A stretch of DNA of 64,000 bases from Occultella kanbiaonis (GTDB taxonomy: Bacteria; Actinomycetota; Actinomycetes; Actinomycetales; Beutenbergiaceae), in NCBI RefSeq assembly GCF_009708215.1, contig NZ_CP046175.1, positions 4,278,001-4,342,000 of the forward strand, read 5' to 3'. Below are positions 26,761 through 35,664 of this stretch, piece after piece. The notes beneath the pieces were generated by a model. The model ran no database searches. It saw only the letters and a list, made by a program, of their open reading frames with translations, and was not told the origin of the DNA. Numbering within the stretch: the stretch's first letter is position 1; the number at the start of each line of letters is the position of its first letter. The translations under genes and the position numbers were made by a program.

Positions 26761-26990
26761 GTGGCTCAACTCTTGGTTCGAGATCTGACGAGCGCATCAA
26801 GGAACGCCTGCGGCTCCGCGCCGCTGAGCATGGACGTTCCATGGAGGCCGAGGCTCGCGAGATCCTGACGGACGCGGTCTCGCCACCTCGCGAGTCGGTC
26901 ATGCACGCGTTGCGCGGGGCGGCGCTCGCTCACGAAGGCGTCGACGATCTCGTGCTCGCGCCCCGGACGGAGTTTGCAGCGACCTGTTGA
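26761..26990 (+). pseudogene. FitA/VapB-like antitoxin with a frameshift
   Basis: The GTG at 26761 has GGAGG five bases upstream and begins VAQLLVRDL, then reads into an unrelated frame and stops at 26868. From 26788 the neighbouring frame reads ERIKERLRLRAAEHGRSMEA followed by EAREILTDAV, the ribbon-helix-helix and tail of FitA/VapB antitoxins, and ends nine bases before the toxin start. Inserting one G after CTG at 26785-26787 joins the two into a normal 76-residue protein. The gene is thus broken by one missing base, or the base is missing from the assembly. An internal ATG at 26841 could still make the toxin-binding tail. Confidence 0.8.
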
Positions 26991-26999
26991 CCTGGGCGC

Positions 27000-27431
27000 A
27001 TGATCGTCCTGGACACGAACGTCGTCTCGGAACTGGTGCGAGCGAACCCCGAGCCAAGCGTGGTCACCTGGTTCGAACGGGTCGCCGACACCGATCTCGC
27101 GATCACCGCGGTGACGACGGCTGAACTCCACTGCGGCCTGGCGCGGTTGCCCGAGGGCCGTCGCAAACTCGCTCTGGCCACCGCACTGGGCGAGGTGCTG
27201 ACGGCGTATGCCGATGCCCTCCTGCCCTTCACGGCGTCAGCATCAGTGTTCTGCGGAGCAATCGTGAGCAGCCGCGAGTCGATCGGACGACCGATCGCGG
27301 TAGTCGACGCGCAGATCGCCGCCATCTGCACGGACCTCGGGTCGACCCTCGCCACGAGAAACGTGCGCGACTTCGAAGGTCTGGACATCGAACTCGTCGA
27401 TCCCTGGAAGCCGGACACCACCGCTCGTTGA
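27000..27431 (+). CDS. PIN-domain ribonuclease toxin (VapC/FitB type)
   Basis: A 143-residue PIN domain. The acidic residues that bind Mg are all visible: Asp 5 in VLDTNV, Glu 42 in TAELHCG, Asp 103 in VVDAQIAA and Asp 124 in NVRDFEG. VapC-type toxins cleave tRNA or rRNA and are held inactive by their antitoxin. The closest architecture is FitB of the FitAB group. It starts nine bases after the antitoxin's reading frame. The toxin is intact although the antitoxin upstream is frameshifted, which needs explaining. Confidence 0.9.
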   Translation: MIVLDTNVVSELVRANPEPSVVTWFERVADTDLAITAVTTAELHCGLARLPEGRRKLALATALGEVLTAYADALLPFTASASVFCGAIVSSRESIGRPIAVVDAQIAAICTDLGSTLATRNVRDFEGLDIELVDPWKPDTTAR

Positions 27432-27497
27432 CCGCCGCGACGCTGCCCGCGTAGCGTTTCAGGTCGGACCGGACGGGCCGAGCGAAGGAGGCCGGCG

Positions 27498-27980
27498 ATG
27501 AGCGGAACTGGCCAGTCCACTCCGCCCCGGCTTCCACCCCGGTGGTTCATCCGCGTGTTCTGGGCGGGCCACCGAGCCGTGTTCCGCGGGACCGGCGGGC
27601 GACTCGGGCTCGCCCGACCCAAGCCGGGCAAGGCCGGCCTGATGCGACTGCGGACCGTCGGTCGACGCAGCGGCGACCCGCACGCCGTCATGCTCGCGTA
27701 CATCGAGGACGGCCCGAACCTGGTCACGCTGGCGATGAACGGCTGGGGCGATCCGCCGCCGGCATGGTGGCTGAACCTGCAGGCGAGCCCGCAGACCACG
27801 GTCGACCTGCCCGGCGAGGAGCGCGCCGTGCGCGGCCGCGTCGCTCAGGGCCACGAACGCGAACGCCTCTGGGCCCGGTACGCCGAACTCTTCGATGGCG
27901 ATCTCGACGAGTACGCGGCGATGCGCTCGCGGGAGACACCCGTCGTGGTGCTCGAGCCGGCGTCAGCCGGTCCGACGTGA
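27498..27980 (+). CDS. deazaflavin (F420)-dependent nitroreductase family protein
   Basis: A 160-residue split-barrel protein of the DDN/F420-binding family: LMRLRTVGRRSGDPHAVMLAYIEDG and a following AMNGWGDPPPAWWLNLQASPQTTVDL are its signature segments, the latter contacting cofactor. Members reduce quinones, nitroimidazoles and other electrophiles with reduced F420; which cofactor this one uses is not decided by the sequence. GAAGGAGG lies before the ATG. It stands alone between the toxin gene and a small hypothetical gene. Confidence 0.88.
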   Translation: MSGTGQSTPPRLPPRWFIRVFWAGHRAVFRGTGGRLGLARPKPGKAGLMRLRTVGRRSGDPHAVMLAYIEDGPNLVTLAMNGWGDPPPAWWLNLQASPQTTVDLPGEERAVRGRVAQGHERERLWARYAELFDGDLDEYAAMRSRETPVVVLEPASAGPT

Positions 27981-28076
27981 TCGCGCCGGGAGTCCGAGGC
28001 CGGCGCAGCGCGTCGTCCGGTTCGCCGCTGGAGCCCGAGATCGGGTTCGCGCGAGCGGTCCGCGTCGGGTGACCAC

Positions 28077-28298
28077 GTGGCGGTCCCGGGCACCGCACCG
28101 ATCGGGCCCGACGCCGTCACCCTGGGTCGCGCAGACGTGGCCGCTCAGGTCCGGCGTTGCCTGGAGATCTCGGTCGAGACGTGGCCGTCACCGATCGGAC
28201 GGACCGACAACGACCTCGAACTGGTCCCTATCATCCCGGCCAGCGTCACCCACGCCGAACTGGGCGATCGGGTCGCTCACGCAGTACCCGCGGCCTGA
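28077..28298 (+). CDS. small hypothetical protein
   Basis: A possible 73-residue protein starting at GTG. The segment LEISVETWPSPIGRTDNDLELVPIIPASVTHAELGDRVAHAV has the composition of a real protein, but I recognise no family and no good ribosome binding site. Its last codons enter the palindromic element at 28281-28340. The rest of the gap from 27981 to 28392 shows nothing else. Confidence 0.35.
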   Translation: MAVPGTAPIGPDAVTLGRADVAAQVRRCLEISVETWPSPIGRTDNDLELVPIIPASVTHAELGDRVAHAVPAA

Positions 28299-28340
28299 GG
28301 AAGGACGATCTACATTCCTTCCTCAGGCGGCAGGTTCTGC
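28281..28340. repeat. dispersed palindromic element, copy A
   Basis: Perfect 12-bp arms CCTGAGGAAGGA (28294-28305) and TCCTTCCTCAGG (28316-28327) are framed by imperfect outer arms GCAGTACCCG and CAGGTTCTGC. The same architecture recurs at 58357-58420. It lies just after the mfd stop codon and may also terminate transcription. Confidence 0.75.
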
Positions 28341-28392
28341 TCGACGGCGGGAGGTACTTCCTCACGGCGGGGCGCCTGTCCTCGTGGTGGCG

Positions 28393-31300
28393 CTATGACG
28401 AGGAAGCAGCCACCTTCGCCGCGGCGGCGACCGTCGCACCCGGGGCCAGCACGGCGTCGATCAGGTCACCGACCCAGGTGATCAGCTGCTCGTCCCGCAG
28501 TGAGGCCCCGCCGACGCGCGACGTCGTCGGGGCCGGCACCAGGGCGGTGCGCACGGCCGGCTTGAGGATGGTCCCGGGGTAGAGCCGCTTCAGCCGCATC
28601 CCCGCGGACTCGGCCAGGTCGACCGGCGCGAACCGGATGTACTTGCCCTGCGCGGTCATGTCCGCGAGCCCGGCGGCACGGGCCTTGACCCGCAGCCCGG
28701 CGACGGCGAACAACCGCTCGACCGGCTCCGGCACCGGGCCGTACCGGTCCACGAGTTCCTCCCGGACCGCATCGATCGCCGCCTGGTCACCGGCCTTCGC
28801 GATCTTCGTGTACGCCTCCAGCCGGAGCCGTTCGTGCGCGATGTAGGTATGCGGCAGGTGCGCGTCGATCGGCAGCTCCACCTTCAGCTCGGGCAGCTCC
28901 TCGGGCACCTCGCCGCGGAAGTTCGCGACCGCCTCGGAGACCATCCGCACGTACAGGTCGAAGCCGACGCCTGCGATGTGCCCGGACTGCTCCCCGCCGA
29001 GCAGGTTCCCGGCTCCGCGGATCTCCAGGTCCTTCATGGCGATGGCGGTGCCCGAGCCGAGGTCGGTGTGCGCGGCGATGGTCTGCAGCCGGTCGTGCGC
29101 GGTCTCGGTGAGCGGGCGTTCCGGCGGGTACAGGAAGTAGGCGTAGGCGCGCTCGCGCCCACGGCCCACCCGGCCCCGGAGCTGGTGCAGCTGGGACAGC
29201 CCGAGCACGTCCGAACGCTCGACGATCAGGGTGTTCGCGTTCGAGATGTCCAGGCCGGTCTCCACGATCGTGGTGCAGACGAGGACGTCGAACCTCTTCT
29301 CCCAGAAGTCCATGATGACCTGCTCGAGCTGGTGCTCGCCCATCTTCCCGTGGGCGACGGCGATCCTCGCGTCGGGCACGAGCTCGGCGAGTTTCGAGGC
29401 GGTCCGGTCGATCGACTCGACCCGGTTGTGCACGTAGAAGACCTGCCCCTCGCGCAGCAGCTCGCGCCGGATCGCGGCGGCGATCTGCTTCTCCGCGTAG
29501 GCGCCCACGAACGTGAGCACCGGGTGCCGCTCCTCCGGCGGGGTGGCCAGGGTGGACATCTCCCGGATCCCGGTGACGGCCATCTCCAGGGTCCGCGGGA
29601 TCGGGGTGGCGCTCATCGCGAGCACGTCCACGTTCGTGCGCATCTGCTTGAGGGTCTCCTTGTGCTCCACCCCGAAGCGCTGCTCCTCGTCCACGACCAC
29701 CAGGCCGAGGTCCTTGAAGCGCACCTCGCCGGTGAGCAGCCGGTGCGTGCCGATGACCACGTCGACCGTGCCGTCGCTGATGCCCTCCTTGATGGCCCTC
29801 GCCTCGGCGTCGCTCTGGAACCGGGACAGGCCCTTGACCACCACGGGGAACCCGGCGTACCGCTCGGAGAACGTGTCGAAGTGCTGCTGCACGAGCAACG
29901 TCGTGGGGACCAGCACCGCCACCTGCTTGCCGTCCTGGACCGCCTTGAACGCGGCCCGCACGGCGATCTCGGTCTTGCCGTAGCCGACGTCGCCGCTGAT
30001 CAGCCGGTCCATCGGGACCGCCTTCTCCATGTCCGCCTTGACCTCGTCGATGGTGACCACCTGGTCCGGGGTCTCAACGAACGCGAACGCGTCCTCCAGC
30101 TCACGCTGCCACGGGGTGTCCGGCGCGAACGCGTGCCCCTTCGTGGCCATCCGGGCCGAGTACAGCCGGATCAGCTCGCCGGCGATCTCCTTGATCGCCT
30201 TCCGGGCGCGGCCCTTCGTCTTGGCCCAGTCCGAGCCGCCCATCTTGTTCACCGACGGCGACTCCCCACCGGTGTACTTGGTCACCTGGTCGAGGGCGTC
30301 GCTGGGCACGTAGAGCCGGTCCCCCGGCTGACCGCGCTTGGAGGCCGCGTACTCGATCACCAGGTACTCGCGGGTGGCGGCCGTGCGCCCGGTCCCGATG
30401 GTCCGCTGCACCAGTTCCACGAACTTCCCGACACCGTGCTGCTCGTGCACCACGTAGTCGCCGGGGCGCAGCGCGAGCGGGTCGACGACATTGCGTCGCT
30501 TCGACGGCATCCGGCGCATGTCCCGGGTGGACGTGCCGGCCCGGCCGGTGAGGTCCGCCTCGGTGAACACGGCCAGCTTGAGCGGTTCCGAGACGAAGCC
30601 GCGGCCCACGCTCGCGGTGGTCACGAGCACGACACCGGTCGGCGGCAGCTCGGGGGCCTCGCCCGGGCGGGCGTCGCCCTGCGCCGGTTCGACGGCGGAG
30701 ACGAGCCGGGCGGGCACGTCGCCATCGAGGAGCTGCTCCACCATGCGGCGGGCCGGCCCGGCACCTTCGGTGACGAGCACCAGGCGCCAGGCGGCGCCGG
30801 TGAGGTTGCGCAGGTCCGCGACGGCCCGTTCGGTCTCGCCGCGGTAGCCCTCCACGTCCCGCGAGGCGACCGTGACGGTGCGGGCGTCGAGCTCGTCATC
30901 TTCGTCGAGGAGCTCCTCGAGCTCCGCGTCGCCGGCGAACGAGCCGAACGTCCACCAGCCGAGCCCGCGGCGCGCGGCGACATCGCGCACCTGGGCGATG
31001 GTGGCGAAGCTGGCCTCGGACAGGTCGAGCGGGGTGTGCGCCCCGGCCGCGGCCGAGGTCCACGCGGCGGCGAGGAACTCCTCCGTGGTCGCGACCAGGT
31101 CGTGGGCGCGGCGGCGGACCCGTTCCGGGTCGTTGATGATCAGCAGGGAATCGTCCGGAACCAGGTCCAGCACCGGCTCCATCCGGTCCACCAGAACCGG
31201 GGCGAGGGACTCCATGCCGTCGACGGCGATGCCCTGGCTGAGCTTCTCGAGCATCTCGGCCGCCCCGGGCAGCCGCTCGACGAGATCCGCGGCCCGGGCA

Positions 31301-32103
31301 CGCACGGCGTCGGTGAGCAGGATCTCCCTGGTCGGCGGCGCCCAGATGCCGTCCTCGCTCACCTCGAGCGAGCGCTGGTCCGCGGCCGAGAACCAGCGGA
31401 TCTCCTCGACGTCGTCGCCCCAGAACTCGATCCGCTGCGGGTGGTCCTCGGTGGGCGCGAACACGTCCAGCAGGCCACCGCGGACAGCGAACTCGCCGCG
31501 GCGCTCCACCATGTCCACCCGGGTGTAGGCGGCGGCCACGAGCCGCTCCACGACGTCCTCCATCGGCGCGGTGTCGCCCGCGCGCAGCGCCACCGGCTCC
31601 AGGTCACCGAGCCCGGCGACGACCGGCTGGAGCGCCGCACGCACGGGCAGGATCAGCACCCGGATCGGGCGGGTCGAGCCACCCGCCCCGGTGCGCACCG
31701 TGCCGGCGGAGGCTCCGCCGTCGGGCGTTGGCGCTGCCCCTCCGCGGGCGAGTGGCTCCGCATGGGCGAGCCGGCGCAGCACGGCGATGCGGCGCGCGAC
31801 GGTGTCGCTGCGCGGCGAGAGCCGCTCGTGCGGGAGGGTCTCCCAGGACGGGAACACGGCCACGTCCGCGGGATCGAGGTAGGCGGCCAGTGCGGCGGCG
31901 AGCTCGTCGCCCTCGCGCCCGGTCGCCACGACCACGACCAGCGGCCGAGTACCGCGACCGGCGAGCTCGGCGAGCAGGGGGGCACGGACCCCGACGGACG
32001 CGGAGACGTCGATCGCGCCGCGGGCGGACAGCGACTCCAGGAGCTCGCGCACGCCGTCGTCGGCACGCAGCGCAGGCAGGATTCCGGTGAGGTTCTTGGG
32101 CAC
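28393..32103 (-). CDS. mfd: transcription-repair coupling factor Mfd
   Basis: A 1,236-residue superfamily 2 translocase. The N-terminal UvrB-homology module is followed by the CarD-like RNA-polymerase-interaction domain (RPGDYVVHEQHGVGKF), helicase motif I in SGDVGYGKTEIAVRA, VVVDEEQRFGVEHKE (motif II), SATPIPRTLEMA, the C-terminal HQLRGRVGRGRERAY (motif VI) and a TRCF domain. It removes stalled RNA polymerase at lesions and recruits UvrA. The GTG at 32103 has GGAAG six bases upstream and starts at the first conserved residues. A Gly/Ala-rich insert (GGAAPTPDGGASAGTVRTGAGG) lies in the N-terminal third. Confidence 0.97.
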   Translation of the reverse strand: MPKNLTGILPALRADDGVRELLESLSARGAIDVSASVGVRAPLLAELAGRGTRPLVVVVATGREGDELAAALAAYLDPADVAVFPSWETLPHERLSPRSDTVARRIAVLRRLAHAEPLARGGAAPTPDGGASAGTVRTGAGGSTRPIRVLILPVRAALQPVVAGLGDLEPVALRAGDTAPMEDVVERLVAAAYTRVDMVERRGEFAVRGGLLDVFAPTEDHPQRIEFWGDDVEEIRWFSAADQRSLEVSEDGIWAPPTREILLTDAVRARAADLVERLPGAAEMLEKLSQGIAVDGMESLAPVLVDRMEPVLDLVPDDSLLIINDPERVRRRAHDLVATTEEFLAAAWTSAAAGAHTPLDLSEASFATIAQVRDVAARRGLGWWTFGSFAGDAELEELLDEDDELDARTVTVASRDVEGYRGETERAVADLRNLTGAAWRLVLVTEGAGPARRMVEQLLDGDVPARLVSAVEPAQGDARPGEAPELPPTGVVLVTTASVGRGFVSEPLKLAVFTEADLTGRAGTSTRDMRRMPSKRRNVVDPLALRPGDYVVHEQHGVGKFVELVQRTIGTGRTAATREYLVIEYAASKRGQPGDRLYVPSDALDQVTKYTGGESPSVNKMGGSDWAKTKGRARKAIKEIAGELIRLYSARMATKGHAFAPDTPWQRELEDAFAFVETPDQVVTIDEVKADMEKAVPMDRLISGDVGYGKTEIAVRAAFKAVQDGKQVAVLVPTTLLVQQHFDTFSERYAGFPVVVKGLSRFQSDAEARAIKEGISDGTVDVVIGTHRLLTGEVRFKDLGLVVVDEEQRFGVEHKETLKQMRTNVDVLAMSATPIPRTLEMAVTGIREMSTLATPPEERHPVLTFVGAYAEKQIAAAIRRELLREGQVFYVHNRVESIDRTASKLAELVPDARIAVAHGKMGEHQLEQVIMDFWEKRFDVLVCTTIVETGLDISNANTLIVERSDVLGLSQLHQLRGRVGRGRERAYAYFLYPPERPLTETAHDRLQTIAAHTDLGSGTAIAMKDLEIRGAGNLLGGEQSGHIAGVGFDLYVRMVSEAVANFRGEVPEELPELKVELPIDAHLPHTYIAHERLRLEAYTKIAKAGDQAAIDAVREELVDRYGPVPEPVERLFAVAGLRVKARAAGLADMTAQGKYIRFAPVDLAESAGMRLKRLYPGTILKPAVRTALVPAPTTSRVGGASLRDEQLITWVGDLIDAVLAPGATVAAAAKVAASSS

Positions 32104-32280
32104 GCGAGGCTTCCTTCCAGGGCGGTGCGGGAGAGGAACTGGCTCCCGTTTGCCGCACACGTCGAGCCCGAACCGAATCTCGGGCCGGGTCAGGTGCGCC
32201 CTCAAGCGTACGCCCGCCGCGGGAAGTCGCTTGTATCCTGAGCGCTGGGCCGGTTGTGGCCAGAATCCGAGGTTGCAGAC

Positions 32281-33396
32281 ATGGCCACAGATCCACCGGT
32301 CGACGGCGAGACCGACGCGCGTCCCGAGCCCGAGAGCGGACCGCGTCCGAAGCGGAAGCGGCTCAGCCGCACGCGGGTCGCCCTGATCGTGGCCGCCGGC
32401 CTGGTCGTCGTGCTGTTCGGCGGGCTCATCGCCACCATCGCGGTGATCCAGAACCGGGTGGCGGCGAACATCGACTGGATCGACGACCCGTTCGAAGGCC
32501 TGACCGATCGGCCCAGCGCCGGGGCCGGCGCCACGGAGGGCGCCACCGAGGCGCCGGCGGGGGCTGCCGTGAACATCCTCATGCTCGGGTCGGACAGCCG
32601 CATCTCCGCCGGTGATCCGAGTCAGTGGTCCTACGGCGCGCAGCGCACCGACGCGATCATGCTCGTCCACATCGCCGGCGACCGCCAGTCCGCCCAGGTC
32701 ATGTCGATCCCCCGGGACTCCTGGGTGCCGATCCCCGGTCACGGCGAGAACAAGATCAACGCCGCATTCTCCTTCGGCGGGCCCGCGCTGCTGATCCAGA
32801 CCGTCGAGGCCCTCACCGGTGTGCACATCGACCACTTCGCCATCGCGGACTTCGAGTCCTTCGCGATCCTCACCGACGAGCTCGGCGGCGTGGAGATCAA
32901 CCTGCCGAACGGTCTCGACAACGCCGGCGTGACCCTGGCGCCGGGGACGCACACCCTCACCGGGGAGCAGGCGCTGGCCTACGCCAGGCAGCGCTACGAC
33001 CTGCCCGGCGGCGACTTCGACCGGGTGGCCCGGCAGCAGAACTGGATGCGGGCGATGGTCTCGCAGGCGTTCCGCACCGATGTCCTCGCGGACCCGATGC
33101 AGCTGACGAGCCTGCTCGACGCCGTCTCCTCGAGCCTGTCCCTCGACGAGGGCTTCACGGTCGCGACCATGCGCGACCTCGCGCTCAGCCTGCGGGACCT
33201 GCGCCCGGGCTCGATGGACTACCTGACGGTCCCGGTGGAGGGCACCGGCCGCAGCCCGGACGGGCAGCAGTCGATCGTGGTCCTCGACCAGGCGCGTTTC
33301 GACGCCCTCATGAACGCCGTGGCCACCGATGCGGTGTCGCAGTACCTGGCCGAGCACCCGGACGACGTGACCATACTCGGCTCGGCAGTGAACTGA
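32281..33396 (+). CDS. LytR-CpsA-Psr family cell-wall polymer ligase
   Basis: A 371-residue membrane-anchored LCP protein. A charged cytoplasmic tail (PRPKRKRLSRTR) and one membrane helix (ALIVAAGLVVVLFGGLIATIA) are followed by the LCP domain: NILMLGSDSR, the catalytic Arg/Asp segment QRTDAIMLVHI, VMSIPRDSWVPIPG, KINAAFSFGG and YARQRYDLPGGDFDRVARQQ. LCP enzymes attach anionic polymers or arabinogalactan-like glycans to peptidoglycan from lipid-linked precursors. A TATCCT -10 near 32234 and GAGG before the ATG support the start. It is divergent from mfd. Confidence 0.93.
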   Translation: MATDPPVDGETDARPEPESGPRPKRKRLSRTRVALIVAAGLVVVLFGGLIATIAVIQNRVAANIDWIDDPFEGLTDRPSAGAGATEGATEAPAGAAVNILMLGSDSRISAGDPSQWSYGAQRTDAIMLVHIAGDRQSAQVMSIPRDSWVPIPGHGENKINAAFSFGGPALLIQTVEALTGVHIDHFAIADFESFAILTDELGGVEINLPNGLDNAGVTLAPGTHTLTGEQALAYARQRYDLPGGDFDRVARQQNWMRAMVSQAFRTDVLADPMQLTSLLDAVSSSLSLDEGFTVATMRDLALSLRDLRPGSMDYLTVPVEGTGRSPDGQQSIVVLDQARFDALMNAVATDAVSQYLAEHPDDVTILGSAVN

Positions 33397-33568
33397 GGAC
33401 GGGCGGGAACCACCGTCCCTCGATGTCGCCGAGCAGGGTGTCGACGGCGTGCAGCCGCCTGCTCAGGATCCGGGTCTCGGTGGGATCCGGGCTCGTGTTG
33501 ACGCCGATCAGCAGCTGATCGCGGTATCGGCGAACCTCCTGGATGCGAACCTCGTCGTTCACGGACAT
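33308..33568 (-). CDS. small hypothetical protein antisense to the LCP 3' end
   Basis: An 86-residue frame with GGGAGG five bases before its ATG. The first half (MSVNDEVRIQEVRRYRDQLL, then TRILSRRLHAVDTLLGDIEG) looks like a real helical protein; the last 30 residues lie antisense to the LCP gene and are Arg/Pro-rich. I recognise no family. The strong ribosome binding site is the main support. Confidence 0.5.
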   Translation of the reverse strand: MSVNDEVRIQEVRRYRDQLLIGVNTSPDPTETRILSRRLHAVDTLLGDIEGRWFPPVLSSLPSRVWSRRPGARPGTATPHRWPRRS

Positions 33569-33661
33569 CTACGCCTCCCTTCGTAGCCTCCCCGGGCGGC
33601 CCCCAGCCGGGCGAGGAGTGGTGGTGCTTGGACTGATTGTGTGCCGAACACCTCGATTGCA

Positions 33662-35617
33662 TCAATGGGTCGGTGCGGATGGACCTTCGGGTGCAGGGCC
33701 GGCCGGCGGCCGCGGGCCGAAGTTCGGGGCGGCCGGGTTCGGCGGAGCGCCGTTAGGGCCGGGCTGCGCGGGGTACGGACCTGGCTGCGCTGGGTACGGG
33801 CCCGGCTGGGCGGCGTACGGGCCGGGCTGCACCGGGTACGCACCGGGCTGCGCGGCGTACGCACCGGGCTGCGCGGCGTACGCACCGGGCTGCGCGGCGT
33901 ACGCACCGGGCTGCGCGGCGTACGGACCCGGCTGCGCGGCGTACGGGCCGAGCGCACCCTGGCTCGCCGCGTCCGCACTGACGATCCGCACGCGCGCCAA
34001 CTGCGAGGCCAGGTACGCGAAGGCGGCTGCGAACAGCACCACCAGCGGCACCGGCGTGAGCAGACCGAGCACGGATCCGCCGTCGAACAACCGCTGCGAG
34101 AACAGCTGCGACAGCACCAGGACGGCGTGCTGGGTGTCCGGGCTGAACGAAGTCAGGTACGGCCACAGCGCGCCCTGCGGACCCAGCCACGTCTCAATGG
34201 CGAACACCCCCAGCACGGCCACGCCGGCGATCCGCAGGGCGCCGCGCCGGTCCGGGCTGCGACGGGCCGCAGCGAAGACGAACGTGAACAGGAAGAGCGC
34301 CGGGATCGCGACGAACGGCGGCTCGAGCGTCGGCCGGTTCAGCCAGTTCACGTCCCGCAGGATCATGAAGTAGGCGGGCGCGAGGACGCCGAGTCCCACG
34401 AAGAGCCACGGCGCGAAGAACCAGAGCACCCGTTCGCTTCGCCGGCCGAACGGGCGCAGGTAGCCGATGGCGTACCCACCGGCGGCGGCGATCGCGGTAC
34501 CCACCAGCGCGTTGATCAGGGCGCTGCCCCATGTCGTCACGACCACCCCGGCCACCGAGACGCCGAGCTCGTCGTCCGGCAGTCCGAGGCTGGTGAGCCA
34601 GGGCAGTGCGACAACGATCAAGCCCACGAGCGCGACCGCCGCGATGACCACTCCCACGATGCCCGCCGAGCCATCGGTGCGCGGGAGCGGCTGTGGTTCC
34701 ATGCGGTAGCGCGTTCCCATCACCAGAGCGGTCCCGAGCAGCCCGAAGAGCACGAGCGGGATCAGCACCACGATCGCGATCGCGCCGGCCACCCCTGAGT
34801 CCGCGTAGAGGAAGGCGGCCTCATAGATCAGGGCGCCAGGCAGCTCGCGGCCGGCCCCCACGATGTAGGGCGTGAAGGCCTGCCAGCCGACGGCGATCCC
34901 GGCGAGCCCGGTTCCGACGAGCGCCAGCGCGGTGGCGCGACCGCGGCCGGGTCCGTCCGCGAGGCGTCCCACGAGCGCTCCGACGAGCAGGGCGGCTCCG
35001 AGCCCGACCGCGAGGAAGCCGAGGACGACCCCGCCGCCATCGCCCGGCTCGAGCCGGCCGACGCCGAAGCCGTACGAGAACGGCGCCATGGTGACGAGAC
35101 CGGCGCCGAGGATGCCGAGGCCGATCGCGGCCGTGCGCGTCGTCGCCGTGGCGAGGAGCCGGCCGATGAGCAGCCCGACGCCGAAGCCGAGGAGCGCCGG
35201 CGCGAGACCGGCGGCGGCGCCGAGCAGCAGACCGGTCAGCAACTCGGGTGGGATCTTCGCGTAGTTGTCGAGGCCGACGAAGCCCCCGCCACCGAGGAGC
35301 GCACGGTCCTGGAGGCTGACGATGAACAGGCGGACGGTGGGGATCACTTGCCCCAGGAGCAGTGCGATGGCGGCCGGCGCGAGGAGCAGCAGGCCAAGGC
35401 CGGTGCGGGCCGGCGGCTCGGCCGAGGTGCCGAGCGGCGACGGCGCGTAGGGGCCCGGGTGCGGTGCTGGCGGGTCCGGGTCCGGGTCCGGGTGTGGCGC
35501 CTGAGCGTTCGGGCCCGGTGGCGGCGCATAGGTGCCCTGCCCAGCCGGTGGCTGCTGCTGACCGGCATGCTGGTGCGACGGCGTACTCGTCCACGGCCCC
35601 TGATCTGACGTCCCCAT
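33662..35617 (-). CDS. MalF/MalG-like fused ABC permease-type membrane protein with repeat tail
   Basis: A 651-residue protein. A Pro/Gln-rich N-terminal tail (about 70 residues) precedes LLLLAPAAIALLLGQVIPTVRLFIVSLQD and GGFVGLDNYAKI, the entry signature of MalF-type sugar permeases. After several helices a second half begins at TTWGSALINALVGTAIAAAGGYAIGYLRPFG, which resembles MalG N-terminal helices. I cannot find clear EAA loops, so ATPase coupling is doubtful. The C-terminus is a run of AAQPGAY/PYPAQPG repeats. No binding protein or ATPase is adjacent. A TACCCT -10-like element ends seven bases before the ATG with no Shine-Dalgarno, so it may be leaderless. Function unknown. Confidence 0.8.
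   Translation of the reverse strand: MGTSDQGPWTSTPSHQHAGQQQPPAGQGTYAPPPGPNAQAPHPDPDPDPPAPHPGPYAPSPLGTSAEPPARTGLGLLLLAPAAIALLLGQVIPTVRLFIVSLQDRALLGGGGFVGLDNYAKIPPELLTGLLLGAAAGLAPALLGFGVGLLIGRLLATATTRTAAIGLGILGAGLVTMAPFSYGFGVGRLEPGDGGGVVLGFLAVGLGAALLVGALVGRLADGPGRGRATALALVGTGLAGIAVGWQAFTPYIVGAGRELPGALIYEAAFLYADSGVAGAIAIVVLIPLVLFGLLGTALVMGTRYRMEPQPLPRTDGSAGIVGVVIAAVALVGLIVVALPWLTSLGLPDDELGVSVAGVVVTTWGSALINALVGTAIAAAGGYAIGYLRPFGRRSERVLWFFAPWLFVGLGVLAPAYFMILRDVNWLNRPTLEPPFVAIPALFLFTFVFAAARRSPDRRGALRIAGVAVLGVFAIETWLGPQGALWPYLTSFSPDTQHAVLVLSQLFSQRLFDGGSVLGLLTPVPLVVLFAAAFAYLASQLARVRIVSADAASQGALGPYAAQPGPYAAQPGAYAAQPGAYAAQPGAYAAQPGAYPVQPGPYAAQPGPYPAQPGPYPAQPGPNGAPPNPAAPNFGPRPPAGPAPEGPSAPTH
33770..33960 (-). 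repeat. 21-bp in-frame tandem repeats encoding AAQPG(A/P)Y
   Basis: A unit of about 21 bp containing CGGCGTACGCACCGGGCTGCG is repeated roughly eight times near the 3' end of the membrane protein gene, nearly identical in four central copies. It encodes a Tyr/Pro/Gln/Ala heptapeptide repeat. Copy number could vary without breaking the frame. Confidence 0.85.
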
Positions 35618-35664
35618 GCAGGGGAGGGTAGCAAGCCCCGATTGCCGGCCTCGGCCGGGCGAGG

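Noticed and set aside
28299-28392. An extra small gene between the palindrome and the mfd stop
   Set aside because: No start with a ribosome binding site and no protein-like composition; the sequence is mostly the palindromic element.
28834-32241. A plus-strand open frame of over 1,100 codons opposite mfd
   Set aside because: It is the complement of a complete, well-conserved Mfd. In GC-rich DNA with G/C third positions the opposite strand often stays open. The translation is His/Arg/Asp/Val-rich with no recognisable domain.
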